A stretch of 64,000 nt of DNA from JABFSA01 sp963827515 (lineage in GTDB: Bacteria; Acidobacteriota; Vicinamibacteria; Vicinamibacterales; UBA2999): positions 124,001 through 188,000 of the forward strand of contig CAWHBF010000010.1 of assembly GCA_963827515.1 (NCBI GenBank), written 5' to 3'. Under the pieces are notes generated by a model. It was not told where the DNA came from, made no database searches, and saw only the letters and a list, made by a program, of their open reading frames with translations. Position numbers and translations under genes: made by a program. Positions 1 to 8,756 of this stretch are shown here, piece after piece; the first letter of the stretch is position 1; each line of letters begins with the position of its first letter.

Positions 1-393
1 CGCAATCTCGCGGCCCGTGGCATCACGGGCGTGTAGAACGCGGCGGACGCTGTGCGCCCCTTCGCGCCCAAGCGCAGGGGTGCCGTCGGCCTGGCGATCG
101 AAGGCCGCACCCCATTCGATCAACTCCGCGACGTAACGTGGTCCCTCGCGGACGAGCACCTCGACGGCATCCGGTGCACAGAGACCGTCGCCGGCAGCGA
201 CCGTATCGCGGGCGTGCAGCTCTGGTGAATCGTCGGCTCCGATAGCCGCGGCGATCCCACCCTGCGCGTATCCGGTGTTGCTCTCGCGCGGATCGGCCTT
301 GGTGAGGATCACGACATCACCGGCTTCCGCCAGCGACAACGCAGCACGCAACCCGGCGATGCCGCTGCCAATCACGAGGAAATCACCGCGCAC
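1..393 (-). CDS. nadB: L-aspartate oxidase, N-terminal part (runs off window)
   Basis: The reverse strand encodes about 131 residues opening with an FAD-binding beta-alpha-beta motif (VIGSGIAGLRAAL), followed by the GYAQGGIAAA segment typical of L-aspartate oxidase and fumarate reductase flavoproteins, and then an HARDATGREI stretch characteristic of NadB. NadB oxidises L-aspartate to iminoaspartate in the first step of de novo NAD synthesis. The GTG at 391-393 is chosen because GAGG lies about 7 nt upstream; a second GTG at 397-399 is possible. The C-terminal three quarters lie outside the window. The gene is divergent from aroB across about 100 bp. Confidence 0.85.
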   Translation of the reverse strand, partial: MRGDFLVIGSGIAGLRAALSLAEAGDVVILTKADPRESNTGYAQGGIAAAIGADDSPELHARDTVAAGDGLCAPDAVEVLVREGPRYVAELIEWGAAFDRQADGTPALGREGAHSVRRVLHARDATGREIA

Positions 394-494
394 GTCCACC
401 CCTCGATGCAACTCGGCGTGCCCTGAGCCTGTCGCCCCTCGAGTGGCCTCGGGGCCGACCCTGAGGCGTTGCCAAACGGGTCGGAGGGGGCACG

Positions 495-1616
495 GTGCTA
501 TCCTATCAACCCTTGAGCGGTAACGTGGCGAGTGAGCCGGTCCGAGTAGAGGTCCACGCGGGTTCTGGCGCATCAACAATCTGGATCGGCGACGGCGTCG
601 TCGATCGCGTGGGCGCGCTGCTCGATGCGCAACACGTCAGCCGTCGTCGCTTCGTCGTCTCGAATCCGCTTGTCTGGCGACTTCATGGCGAGCGGATCGC
701 GCGTGCGCTCGGCGGCGGCGATCCAATCCTGATCCCCGACGGTGAGCGATTCAAGACACTGCAATCCGTGTCGCGGATCTACGACGCTCTCGTTCGTGCC
801 GGGGCCGATCGCGGCAGCGCCATCGTAGCCGTCGGAGGTGGAGTCGTCGGCGATACTGCGGGGTTCGCTGCGGCCACATTCCTCCGAGGGATCACGCTCG
901 CGCACATTCCCACGACACTGCTCGCGCAGGTTGATAGCTCCATCGGCGGCAAGGTCGGTGTGAATCTCGCGCTCGGCAAGAACCTGATCGGTGCATTCCA
1001 CCAGCCGGCCGTCGTGCTCGTCGATCCGATCTTTCTGTCCACGCTGCCGAGGCGTGAGTTCCGCTCCGGATTGTACGAAGTGGTGAAGTACGGCATGATC
1101 GCCAGCCGGGATCTCTTCGATCGGGTGTCGTCGAACACGAAGTCGATGTTCGCGCGAGATGCGAGCGTGCTCGCCCAGGCGATCGTCGAGTCCTGCCGCA
1201 TCAAGGCGGATGTCGTGTCGAGGGACGAGCGCGAGGGCGGCCTCCGGCGAATCCTGAACTTCGGTCACACCGTCGGCCACGCGCTCGAAGCGGTGACGAA
1301 GTACCGCCGGTTCCGCCACGGCGAGGCCATCGCCTACGGCATGCTCGCGGCGGCCGACCTGGCCGTCGCCCGCGGCGCCCTCTCAGAGCGCGAACGACAG
1401 GCGCTGGCTCGTGTGATCGCTCAGCTCGGTCCTTTGCCCCCGGTCGTCGACCTGCCCATCTCAGAGGTCATGGAAGCCGTGCGCCGCGACAAGAAAGTGG
1501 TGAACGGAAAGCTGCACTTCGTGATCGCCATTCAGATTGGCGCGACCATGACGATCGACGACGTGACAGAGGAGGAAATCCGAGACGTGCTGGTGCGTCT
1601 GGGGCTGGTCCCGTAG
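495..1616 (+). CDS. aroB: 3-dehydroquinate synthase
   Basis: The 373-residue product matches the usual AroB length. It has the NAD-binding GGGVVGDTAGFAA segment, a TFLRGI motif, the substrate-binding QVDSSIGGKVGVN stretch, and the metal-site region NFGHTVGHALE with its histidines followed by HGEA. AroB converts DAHP to 3-dehydroquinate, the second step of the shikimate pathway, in the cytoplasm. The start is GTG at 495 behind a purine-rich GGAGGGGG; the spacing of about 4 nt is short, so the GTG near 525 remains possible. The stop is followed after 9 bp by the convergent end of the NtrC-type regulator gene. Confidence 0.95.
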   Translation: MLSYQPLSGNVASEPVRVEVHAGSGASTIWIGDGVVDRVGALLDAQHVSRRRFVVSNPLVWRLHGERIARALGGGDPILIPDGERFKTLQSVSRIYDALVRAGADRGSAIVAVGGGVVGDTAGFAAATFLRGITLAHIPTTLLAQVDSSIGGKVGVNLALGKNLIGAFHQPAVVLVDPIFLSTLPRREFRSGLYEVVKYGMIASRDLFDRVSSNTKSMFARDASVLAQAIVESCRIKADVVSRDEREGGLRRILNFGHTVGHALEAVTKYRRFRHGEAIAYGMLAAADLAVARGALSERERQALARVIAQLGPLPPVVDLPISEVMEAVRRDKKVVNGKLHFVIAIQIGATMTIDDVTEEEIRDVLVRLGLVP

Positions 1617-1625
1617 CGCCAGGCG

Positions 1626-3050
1626 TCAGCCCTTGATGCCGTGCTCTCGCTGCTTCTGCAGCAGGGCTTTGTAACTGATCTGAAGCGCCTCCGCGGCGCG
1701 CGCCTTGTCTCCGGTGGCGTCTCGCAGCGCCTGTCCAACTTTCAGCCGTTCAACCTCCGCCGTGACCCGGCGCACGGCCTCGTTGAGGGTGCCTGAAAGG
1801 TCGAGTTGGTCGAAAGGGCTGGCCGCGACCGGCTCCGCGACCTGGGAGCCGTCGACAACGCCTTCGGCCGGCGGCTGGATCCGGAAACTCAAGCTGAGAT
1901 GTCGCGCCTGAATGGTGCCGCCGTCGCAGAGGATCACAGCTCGCTCGATGCAGTTCTGCAGCTCACGCACATTGCCCGGCCATGCGTAGGCACGCAGGGC
2001 CTCCAGAGCCTCTACGGAAAGCGGCAACGGCTTCTTGTTCAGGTCCCGACAGAATCGCTCGACAAAATGATGCGCGAGGATAGGCACGTCGGCCACGCGA
2101 TCCCGCAAGGGAGGCACCGTGATGGGAAACACCGAAAGGCGGAAGTACAGGTCTTCTCGAAACTGACGCGCAGCGACCGCGGCTTTGAGCTCACGGTTGG
2201 TGGCCGCCACGACGCGGGTATCCACATGGAGAGATGAGGTCCCACCGACCCGCTCGATCTGGCGCTCCTCGAGCGCGCGCAGGATCTTCGCCTGCAGCCC
2301 GAGTGGCATGTCACCGATCTCGTCCAGAAACAGTGTGCCGCGGTGCGCCATCTCGAAGCGACCCGGCTTTCGGCCGACAGCGCCGGTAAATGCGCCTTTT
2401 TCGTGACCGAACAACTCGGATTCGAGCAGCCCCTCGGGAATGGCGGCACAGTTGATGGCGACGAATGGCCCATCGGCGCGCGGGCTGAACGCATGAAGGG
2501 CGCGCGCAAAGAGCTCCTTCCCCGTGCCACTTTCGCCCTCGAGGAGCACCGTGGCGTCGGTGGCCGCGGCGCGATGTAGCTGCTGGAGGACGTGCCGGAG
2601 GCCCGGATCCTCGCCGATGATCCGCGGAGCCCCGCGACGGGCGGCCGCCTCTTCCTTGAGCAACATGTAATCAGCGAGGATGCGACGCTGGGCGATGGCT
2701 CGCTCGACCATCAACAACAGATGATCGGGATCGACGGGCTTGGCGAGGAAGTCCATGGCGCCGTCCTTCATGGCGGTCACCGCATCCTGGATACTGCCGA
2801 ACGCGGTCATGACGACCACTTGCAGATCGGGATCGATCGCCTTGGCGGCGCGGAGGACGCCGAAGCCGTCGCCTGTCGGGAGCTTGAGATCCGTCAGCAC
2901 CACGGCAGGCCGAACCTGCCGCAAGCGGTCCACGGCTTCAGGCTCGTCGCGCGCTTCGACGACCTCGTGCCCCTGCGTCTCGAGTGCGAGGCGCAGCATG
3001 GCGCGAAGCGAATCTTTGTCTTCGACGAGAAGGACTGGAAAGGACGACAA
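1626..3050 (-). CDS. NtrC-family sigma-54-dependent response regulator
   Basis: The 474-residue protein has three parts. Residues 4-115 form a receiver domain with the phospho-acceptor Asp54 in LTDLKLP and a conserved Lys in AKPVD. Residues about 145-385 form an AAA+ sigma-54 interaction domain with Walker A GESGTGKE (172-179) and the GAFTGA loop (219-224). The C-terminus is a Fis-type helix-turn-helix (about 425-472). It should activate sigma-54 promoters when phosphorylated. Its start lies 3 bp after the stop of the upstream hypothetical gene, so the two are probably co-transcribed. No kinase is adjacent; the histidine kinase at 8757-10001 is a candidate partner. The intact GAFTGA indicates a true sigma-54 activator. 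Confidence 0.93.
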   Translation of the reverse strand: MSSFPVLLVEDKDSLRAMLRLALETQGHEVVEARDEPEAVDRLRQVRPAVVLTDLKLPTGDGFGVLRAAKAIDPDLQVVVMTAFGSIQDAVTAMKDGAMDFLAKPVDPDHLLLMVERAIAQRRILADYMLLKEEAAARRGAPRIIGEDPGLRHVLQQLHRAAATDATVLLEGESGTGKELFARALHAFSPRADGPFVAINCAAIPEGLLESELFGHEKGAFTGAVGRKPGRFEMAHRGTLFLDEIGDMPLGLQAKILRALEERQIERVGGTSSLHVDTRVVAATNRELKAAVAARQFREDLYFRLSVFPITVPPLRDRVADVPILAHHFVERFCRDLNKKPLPLSVEALEALRAYAWPGNVRELQNCIERAVILCDGGTIQARHLSLSFRIQPPAEGVVDGSQVAEPVAASPFDQLDLSGTLNEAVRRVTAEVERLKVGQALRDATGDKARAAEALQISYKALLQKQREHGIKG

Positions 3051-3053
3051 CCC

Positions 3054-3635
3054 TTACCGGGTCCAACCTGCGGGAACGCCGGCGCGTCGTGCTTCTTCCT
3101 GGATCGTGGTGATGGCCTTTCGGTGCTCCTCGATCTCCTTCTTCACGCGATCGAGCTCGGCGAGGGCCTTCTGGCGATCGGTAAAGATGACGCTGCGCTG
3201 CGCCGGATCGTCGCGGTTCTCGAAGTCGGTCGTCAACGCGTTGATTCGGCTTTGCAGTGCATCGGCGAGGATCTCAGAACGCGACACCGCTTCGCGCTCC
3301 GCGGCCACGCGCTTCCGCCACCCATCCTCCGTCGTTGGTGCCACACCGGCGCCGGTTGCCTGGTCGGCAGGCTTCGCAGCGTCGCCGGCTGGTGCGTCCG
3401 GGGCAGGCTCCGCGGGCTTCGCCGGTGCAACCGCGCCAGACGCCGCCGGGCGCGGCGCGCTCACTGGTGGCGCCGGAGGCAGCTGGTCGTTCGTATAGAC
3501 CTTGCCGGCCTTCGCGACCGACTTGCGACGCTCCTCTTCGCGGCGAGCCACGTCGGCCAGCGACTGGGCCGAGGCCGCAGCACCCGAGACCAGAATCAGC
3601 GCCACGGCTATCGAACGAGCAAAAGAGCATCTCAT
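3054..3635 (-). CDS. Exported coiled-coil protein of unknown function
   Basis: I do not recognise a family. The protein of about 193 residues starts with a classical signal peptide (positively charged MRCSFARS, a hydrophobic stretch, then an Ala-rich cleavage region ending ASAQS). A Pro/Ala-rich low-complexity stretch covers about residues 45-105, and a charged helical segment rich in Glu, Lys and Arg follows to the end, probably coiled coil. The ATG at 3635 is preferred over the longer reading frame from 3671 because the signal peptide begins there and GGAG lies upstream. It sits directly before the NtrC-type regulator gene and downstream of the leftward minor pilin genes. Confidence 0.65.
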   Translation of the reverse strand: MRCSFARSIAVALILVSGAAASAQSLADVARREEERRKSVAKAGKVYTNDQLPPAPPVSAPRPAASGAVAPAKPAEPAPDAPAGDAAKPADQATGAGVAPTTEDGWRKRVAAEREAVSRSEILADALQSRINALTTDFENRDDPAQRSVIFTDRQKALAELDRVKKEIEEHRKAITTIQEEARRAGVPAGWTR

Positions 3636-3724
3636 GTCTAGAATTCTCCGACCGTCTGGTACAGCCGTCAAGGTTCTCCGCGTTCCTTATCGGGCCGCCG
3701 CCTGACGCCCGATAGGCGCCCGCC

Positions 3725-4327
3725 CTACGGCGACTCACGCCACGCTCTGCGGCGAACCCCGGAAACGCCTGCCTTTTCCACGATGACCTCTACGGCACGA
3801 CGACTTCCCCGCGGCCCGTACGCTTGTCCGAAGATTGACAGGGCGCCCCGCATCGACTCGTCTGCAGATGACGCATGGTTGGCGATCCAAACCGCTACGT
3901 ACGCCGGGGCGCGGCCGGCCGAAGATGGGACCAGGTCCTGAAGAGGTCCGAACGCGTGCAGCACCCACGGGGGCACGGCTCCCGGTCCGGCAGGCGAGAT
4001 CGCGTTCAGGTCGTTCGTCGCGTCCGTGAGATCGAGCGCCGCACGACCCACCACGCGGGTGCCAGCCGGCGACCCGTCCACGAAGGCTGATTGACCGGAG
4101 CCGGCTGCCACGCCATTCCAGTCGGCGACCGCAGCCACCTCCTGCATCACAAAGGCGACACCCGCCTCGGCGGCGTACAACGTTTCGGTCGCCTCACGAT
4201 AGTTCGCCGCAATGGCCACCTCGGTCGTGGTCGCCAGCGTCAGGGCGGCACCCAGGGCCGCCAGCAGCGCGATCGTCACAAGGACGACGATCAGGACCAT
4301 CCCGCGATCGTCGCTCCTACTCACCAT
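3725..4327 (-). CDS. PilX-like type IV pilus accessory pilin
   Basis: The 200-residue protein begins with a short basic leader (MVSRSDDRG) followed by a hydrophobic helix (MVLIVVLVTIALLAALGAAL) and an AANYREATETLYAAEAG segment. This is the PilX/PulK-type N-terminus in which the glutamate at mature position 5 is missing and a conserved ALYAAEAG motif follows the helix. Such proteins belong to the minor pilin tip complex. The ATG at 4327 overlaps the end of the upstream pilW-like gene by 11 nt, indicating translational coupling; the longer frame from 4402 lies entirely in that gene and is less likely. Confidence 0.75.
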   Translation of the reverse strand: MVSRSDDRGMVLIVVLVTIALLAALGAALTLATTTEVAIAANYREATETLYAAEAGVAFVMQEVAAVADWNGVAAGSGQSAFVDGSPAGTRVVGRAALDLTDATNDLNAISPAGPGAVPPWVLHAFGPLQDLVPSSAGRAPAYVAVWIANHASSADESMRGALSIFGQAYGPRGSRRAVEVIVEKAGVSGVRRRAWRESP

Positions 4328-5000
4328 TGAGATTCCTCGGTGCGATGTCGACGCGGATCTCACGATCGGGCAGGTACCGCTCCATGGAGGCCGCCGTGCC
4401 ACCGTTCGTGAACAACACTCCCGCAGGGCCCCGCAGCGCAGCGCGTGCCGCCTGCACCCGCAGCGTCACGCGTACCCGGCGAATCACGAGCAGGTCGGCG
4501 TCGAACACGCCCGTGGTGACATCACCGGGCGACCACGGACCGTCTTGCAGCATCGAGGGGTCGAGTGCCATGCCATCGACCCCGAAATATTCGAACGCGA
4601 GGCCCACGACGTGATCCACGACCGGCGCATCGGTCTCCGCGCCATCGTAGTGCATGAGCTGCGACGTGCCGGGCAGGCTCCCGCGTCTCAAGTAGTAGGT
4701 ATCGGAGGCGATCGCGCGATCGCCCCACGGCGAGGACACCATGCTGATGGTGTCATCTCGATAGTAGATGCCCAGGGATGGATCGGATCGGATCGCTCCC
4801 GCGCGATACGGCATGATTGGTGGTCCCGCCGCCAACAAGTCCCGCTCGATCGCATGCACTCCAGTGCGCAGGCGCTGATGCATTTCTGCAGACTCGAGCT
4901 GGGCATCGAACAGGCCCTGCAACGGATCGGCTATTCCAAATAGCGTGGCGATGAGCCCGGCGGCAATGACTGCCGCGATCAGGAGTTCTGTGATGGTCAT
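4317..5000 (-). CDS. PilW-like minor pilin (second gene of leftward set)
   Basis: The 227-residue protein starts with MTITELLIAAVIAAG, a prepilin-type N-terminal helix with Glu near the start but almost no leader before it, as is common for PilW-type proteins. The rest is typical of minor pilins (QLMHYDG and a C-terminal strand-rich region). As sequenced, its frame is open continuously with the upstream pilV-like N-terminus, giving an apparent 413-residue fusion with two pilin helices. However, the ATG at 5000 sits in an ATGA overlap with a TGA that ends a plausible PilV C-terminus in another frame. Two separate, coupled genes are therefore more likely than a fusion. Confidence 0.72.
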   Translation of the reverse strand: MTITELLIAAVIAAGLIATLFGIADPLQGLFDAQLESAEMHQRLRTGVHAIERDLLAAGPPIMPYRAGAIRSDPSLGIYYRDDTISMVSSPWGDRAIASDTYYLRRGSLPGTSQLMHYDGAETDAPVVDHVVGLAFEYFGVDGMALDPSMLQDGPWSPGDVTTGVFDADLLVIRRVRVTLRVQAARAALRGPAGVLFTNGGTAASMERYLPDREIRVDIAPRNLNGE

Positions 5001-5447
5001 GGCACAGTCCTGGGACGCAGGGTCACGAGCTCTACTGTTTCGGGAGTCGGCGTCGTCACCTTCTCGATATCGAGACACGGCCACGCCAAGAACGAGCGTA
5101 CCCTCCGGTGCCCATGGCAGTGGCTCAATCCACCACCGACGCCTGTAGGCCCGCGGAGGCGAACCTGGAGTGTCCAACGCGCCTCTAGAGTCGAGATAGT
5201 CGACGGACTCATCGCCAACAGCGTCGAGTGACGACTGGGCCTCCAACTCTTCGAGCTTCTGGGCGGCGAGCGTCGTGGCCCAGGTGATGGCACCTGCCTC
5301 GACGTTGGCGCGGGTCGCGGCCGTGAACAACTGCGGAACAGCGGCGGCCGCGGTGATGAGGATCCCGGTGGCGATCAGTACTTCCACCAACGAGAAACCT
5401 TCTGCAGCGGAGTGTGACGGAAACGAAGGCTGGGATGCTGTGCACAT
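4997..5447 (-). pseudogene. PilV-like minor pilin, interrupted by a frameshift
   Basis: The N-terminal part (from ATG 5447) has a leader followed by EGFSLVEVLIATGILITAAA, a class III prepilin motif with Glu5. The frame runs to about position 5085. The natural C-terminus, ending IEKVTTPTPETVELVTLRP, is then found in a different frame and stops with TGA at 4997-4999, overlapping the pilW-like ATG. A one-base indel around 5060-5095, close to a CTCGATATCGAG palindrome, would restore one open frame of about 150 residues. Other genes in the window show the same lesion, so an assembly error is the first explanation; a real mutation cannot be excluded. Confidence 0.7.
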
Positions 5448-5723
5448 GCCTGATCGGTTTGGCAAAGCGGATGCCGATTCTCTGCGCCAGCGTGACGCGC
5501 TGGCCGATAAGCACTTACGAGACGCTAGGAGATCGCGTCGATCCGAGCCTTCGCACAATTGCCAATGCCGTCAACGCCTGATCAAGGCAAAAACCTCGTA
5601 CGACCCGCGAGTCTCGTTCCGACGAAATCCGTGATTGGGCGTTACAGAACGCGACACAGACGGTTGGTCACCCACGATTTTTCAGGGGTTTATGGCGGTA
5701 CGCATCTTGTGTCCGCACACGAC

Positions 5724-6173
5724 ATGAGCGCGGCACGAAACGACGGATTCACACTGATCGAGCTGCTGCTCGTCGTGGGACTGATCGCCGTGCTTGCCGC
5801 CACCACTGCCCCATCGATTGCGGGCGGCATGCGTCGTTTCACATTGACGTCCGCGAGCCAGCAGGTCGCCAGCACCATCCGAACAGCCCGTTACCAAGCG
5901 GTTGGTAGGAACACAACCATCCGGGTGCGATTCGACTATCCCGATAGCGGTCAGTACCAGATTCTGGATGGCTCGGACGCCGAGGTCGGTCCTGCGAAGT
6001 CACTGCTGGAGGGCGCCGCTTTCAGCAGCGTGAGTGGCGACATCGAGATCGATCCCCAAGGTCGGGTCACGGCACTGGCGGGAACCATGCCGGCGACCAT
6101 CGTGTTGGCAGGTCCTGATGCCGACACGCGGACAATTTCAGTCTCGAGGAGCGGTCGTGTCGAGCTGCCCTGA
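5724..6173 (+). CDS. fimT: FimT/GspH-type pseudopilin
   Basis: The 149-residue protein begins MSAARNDG and then FTLIELLLVVGLIAVLAATT, a perfect class III prepilin peptidase site (G before F, Glu at mature position 5). The body resembles GspH/FimT minor pilins (QQVASTIRTARYQAV, IEIDPQGRVTAL). It would be processed by PilD and join the pilus-initiating minor pilin complex. The ATG at 5724 is chosen because the upstream in-frame sequence is unrelated to a pilin leader. The gene opens a rightward set fimT-pilV-pilW-pilX-like; its end overlaps the next gene by 17 nt. About 276 bp separate it from the divergent pilV-like gene, with no clear promoter seen. Confidence 0.85.
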   Translation: MSAARNDGFTLIELLLVVGLIAVLAATTAPSIAGGMRRFTLTSASQQVASTIRTARYQAVGRNTTIRVRFDYPDSGQYQILDGSDAEVGPAKSLLEGAAFSSVSGDIEIDPQGRVTALAGTMPATIVLAGPDADTRTISVSRSGRVELP

Positions 6174-6618
6174 ACGTCAAACCAATTTCCGTGAGTGGCC
6201 GCGTACAAGCGGAAGGCGCGGCACCCAGTCGGGTGACGAGGGCTTTACGCTGGTCGAGGTGCTCATCTCGATGGTCGTCCTGACCGTCGGCCTGGTCGGC
6301 ATTGCGGCCCTGCTGGCGATCACCACACAGATGCACATCGGCGCCCGCGAGAGCGCACGCTCGACGCGACTGGCCCAGGACAAGTTCGACGACTTGATGA
6401 AGCTGAATTTCGATGCTGACCCGGAGGTCGCCGTCGGCGGAAGTCTCGACGCCGACGAAGACGACTACTTCGAGCAACCCATGACCGGTGTCACCGTGCG
6501 GTGGACCGTGGCCGCTGGCCCGACCGATGATACACGGGTGGTGGCCGTCCGTGTACTGAACGAACGAGCACAGCAGTACCGCACGACGGATCTTGTCACG
6601 ATCATCCGCCAGTGGTAG
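6157..6618 (+). CDS. PilV-type minor pilin
   Basis: The 153-residue protein has a leader of about 31 residues ending GDEG and then FTLVEVLISMVVLTVGLVGIAALL, a class III prepilin motif with Glu5. The TRLAQDKFDDLMKL region after the helix is typical of PilV. The start chosen is GTG at 6157, inside the end of fimT, because GAGGAG lies about 6 nt upstream; the open frame extends further upstream without a credible start. It is followed by pilW at a 2-nt distance. Expected to be cleaved by PilD and to act in the tip or priming complex. Confidence 0.82.
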   Translation: MSSCPERQTNFREWPRTSGRRGTQSGDEGFTLVEVLISMVVLTVGLVGIAALLAITTQMHIGARESARSTRLAQDKFDDLMKLNFDADPEVAVGGSLDADEDDYFEQPMTGVTVRWTVAAGPTDDTRVVAVRVLNERAQQYRTTDLVTIIRQW

Positions 6619-6620
6619 CC

Positions 6621-7241
6621 ATGCCCACGACACCTCGCGTGCGCCTCGCCAACGAACAGGGCTTCACCCTTGTCGAATTCATGATCGCCGCCCTCATCAT
6701 GAGTTTCGTTCTCGGAGGCACGGTCATGCTTGCGATGCAGATGCAGCAAGCCTACAGCACGCAACTCGACGACGCCGCGCTCGAACAAGAGGCGCGGTAC
6801 GCCTTGGACTGGATTGCCAGGGATCTGCGATCGGCAGCCAGCGACGCCTACTACGAAATCGATGAGGACCAGGAACTCTTCATCGATCCCAATGCGGGGG
6901 GCGACCTCGACGACAGTATCCAGATACAGGCGGATATCAACCCGCCAGATGGCCTGATCGACGACAACGGCGAAGACATCACGATCGAGCTCGACCCGAT
7001 CACGAGGATCATTACGCGTTACGACGCCGTCGCGGACGAAACCGAGGAGATGACCGATGGACTCTTCACGGACCTGCAGTTCACGTTCCTGGATTCGACG
7101 CGAACAGTGACGGCCGACCCCGAGAGCGTGGCGTACGTGCAAGTCCAGGTCACGGCAGAGTCGCGGGCGTGGAACAGCAACCTCGGCGAGCGCCCTCGTT
7201 CGACGCTTTCAACGGAAGTTCGCCTCAGGACGCGGCGGTGA
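6621..7241 (+). CDS. PilW-type minor pilin
   Basis: The 206-residue protein carries the leader MPTTPRVRLANEQG and the helix FTLVEFMIAALIMSFVLGGT, a class III prepilin motif with Glu5, then EQEARYALDWIARDLRSA, a segment typical of PilW-like proteins. The body is acidic (many Asp residues, for example DDSIQIQAD). An in-frame GTG at 6612 overlapping the pilV stop is an alternative start; the ATG at 6621 is preferred. It is the third gene of the rightward minor pilin operon, 6 nt ahead of the large pilX-like gene. Confidence 0.82.
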   Translation: MPTTPRVRLANEQGFTLVEFMIAALIMSFVLGGTVMLAMQMQQAYSTQLDDAALEQEARYALDWIARDLRSAASDAYYEIDEDQELFIDPNAGGDLDDSIQIQADINPPDGLIDDNGEDITIELDPITRIITRYDAVADETEEMTDGLFTDLQFTFLDSTRTVTADPESVAYVQVQVTAESRAWNSNLGERPRSTLSTEVRLRTRR

Positions 7242-7247
7242 CGCCTC

Positions 7248-8579
7248 ATGACTGAGACACGACTGCCGATGGTAGGACGTCGAAACGAGCGCGGATCCGC
7301 CCTGCTGGGCGTGGTACTGCTGCTCATGCTGATGTCGGCACTCGCAGCTGCGCTCGCCGTGAGCGGGGAAACCGAGACACTCATCTCCAGGAATCAACGG
7401 GACGGTGCGCGAGCGCAGGCGGCGGCCGAGGCAGGGCTGAGCCACGCCCTGGAGCTCGCGACCACCTTCATTTTCGAATGGAAGAACAACGGCTTCGGCA
7501 GCGCCGACGCGGCGATCGATTCACTACTGGCTGGCGTGGATGATGATCCTGCGGATACCGCGGACAACGGGGGCCTGGACGAGAGAACGGGTATCGTCGC
7601 GGGTGAGGATATTCCGATCGGCGGTCCGAACGTTGCCATCGCCGGGGGGATCAACGTCCAGTATACGGCGCTGGTCATGGATGACGACCCGACGGCTCCC
7701 GCAGCAGAACCGGAGAATGCCGATCTGGCCGACGATCTCAACAGGGTGTTGCTCGTACGCGCAACGGGCTTCGGACCGGATAACACGAGAGTGACAGTCG
7801 AGGCGGTGATCAGTTCGTACCCCTTTCCAGCCATCGCCACGAACGACGATCTCTCCTTGGCTGGGAGCTATCAGGTCGTGGGCTCGTCGGGCGGCGTACA
7901 CACGAACCAGGACCTGACCGGCTCGGGCAACAGTGGAACCATCGCGCAAATGGCCACGGCGGTTGGCACCTACACCTACCCCGATCCTGATATCGACGGC
8001 CATGGGGGTGCTGCGCAGGTACCTATCCCACCCGTGAACGCCTCCGCCTATTTGCCGCAAGCAGACTACATCCTCAAGTCTGATGGCACGATGCTTATTG
8101 TGGCCACGGGGGTGATCGATCCGTCGCCGTCCAACTTCTGGACCTTCGATGCCGTCGCCTCCAAGTGGAACCTTGCCGGCGGCAGCGAGGTGGCAGGGAC
8201 GTACTACTCCGAGACGGACATGGCCGTGTCCGGAAACCATGGCCCCGTCGCGATGACGCTCATTGCTGTAGGGTCGATCCAAATCAATGGCAATTCGCAG
8301 TTTACTCCTGATACTCCTGGCGTGTTGTTCGTGACCAACGAAGACCTCGTGGTACTGGGGAACCCCGGTGCGACCTTCAACGCAGGGGTCATGCTCGCGC
8401 ACGAGCAGATCGAGATCGGCGGAAACTCGTCGATCAACGCCCTGATCATGGCGGAGGATGCAGCCAATGTCAGCACGCTCATCACCGGCAATAGCGTCCA
8501 TGGCAGTGTGATCGTCACCTACGACGGCAACCTGAATAACGATTTCTTCACCGTCTCAGGGTGGCGGGACGTTCGCTAG
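7248..8579 (+). CDS. Large PilX-like pilin with C-terminal beta-rich domain
   Basis: The 443-residue protein has a PilX-type N-terminus: a basic leader ending NERG, a hydrophobic helix (SALLGVVLLLMLMSALAAAL) without Glu5, then ARAQAAAEAGLSHALE. Residues about 190-443 form a Gly/Asn/Thr-rich region full of short strand-like repeats (IQINGNSQF, IEIGGNSSINALI, LITGNSVHGSVIV), resembling a beta-solenoid. It is more than twice the length of ordinary PilX. As last gene of the rightward minor pilin set it is a candidate pilus-tip adhesin, by analogy with tip-located minor pilin complexes. That role is inference. Confidence 0.75.
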   Translation: MTETRLPMVGRRNERGSALLGVVLLLMLMSALAAALAVSGETETLISRNQRDGARAQAAAEAGLSHALELATTFIFEWKNNGFGSADAAIDSLLAGVDDDPADTADNGGLDERTGIVAGEDIPIGGPNVAIAGGINVQYTALVMDDDPTAPAAEPENADLADDLNRVLLVRATGFGPDNTRVTVEAVISSYPFPAIATNDDLSLAGSYQVVGSSGGVHTNQDLTGSGNSGTIAQMATAVGTYTYPDPDIDGHGGAAQVPIPPVNASAYLPQADYILKSDGTMLIVATGVIDPSPSNFWTFDAVASKWNLAGGSEVAGTYYSETDMAVSGNHGPVAMTLIAVGSIQINGNSQFTPDTPGVLFVTNEDLVVLGNPGATFNAGVMLAHEQIEIGGNSSINALIMAEDAANVSTLITGNSVHGSVIVTYDGNLNNDFFTVSGWRDVR

Positions 8580-8594
8580 CCAGCTACCCGATCC

Positions 8595-8752
8595 GCGCAG
8601 GCTGAAGCCTGCGCTCTACACCCAGTTCCCGCAGAGCGCACGCTTAGAGCGGCTCGCATTTCCCGCAGAGCGCACGCTTTAGCGTCGCGTGCACCCGATG
8701 CTAAAGCCCCGCTCTACGCCGAATCGCAAACGCTTTAGCGTGCGCGGCACAG
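8595..8752. repeat. Dispersed palindromic repeats, GGCTGAAGCC type
   Basis: The spacer after the pilX-like gene contains a 20-nt palindrome (8595-8614, GCGCAGGCTGAAGCCTGCGC), several copies of a GCAGAGCGCACGCTT motif, and a CGCTTTAGCGTGCG palindrome near 8731. Closely related palindromes with TTTAGC or TGAAGC centres occur at 27545-27615 and 54892-54913. The block lies between convergent genes, so it could also act as a terminator; this is not shown by the sequence alone. Confidence 0.7.
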
Positions 8753-8756
8753 CGCG

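Noticed and set aside
5462..5476. CGGCAT-N5-TTGC, a sigma-54-like match upstream of the leftward pilV-like gene
   Set aside because: Spacing GG-N10-GC is right, but the -12 element would be only about 15 nt before the start codon, leaving almost no leader; likely chance.
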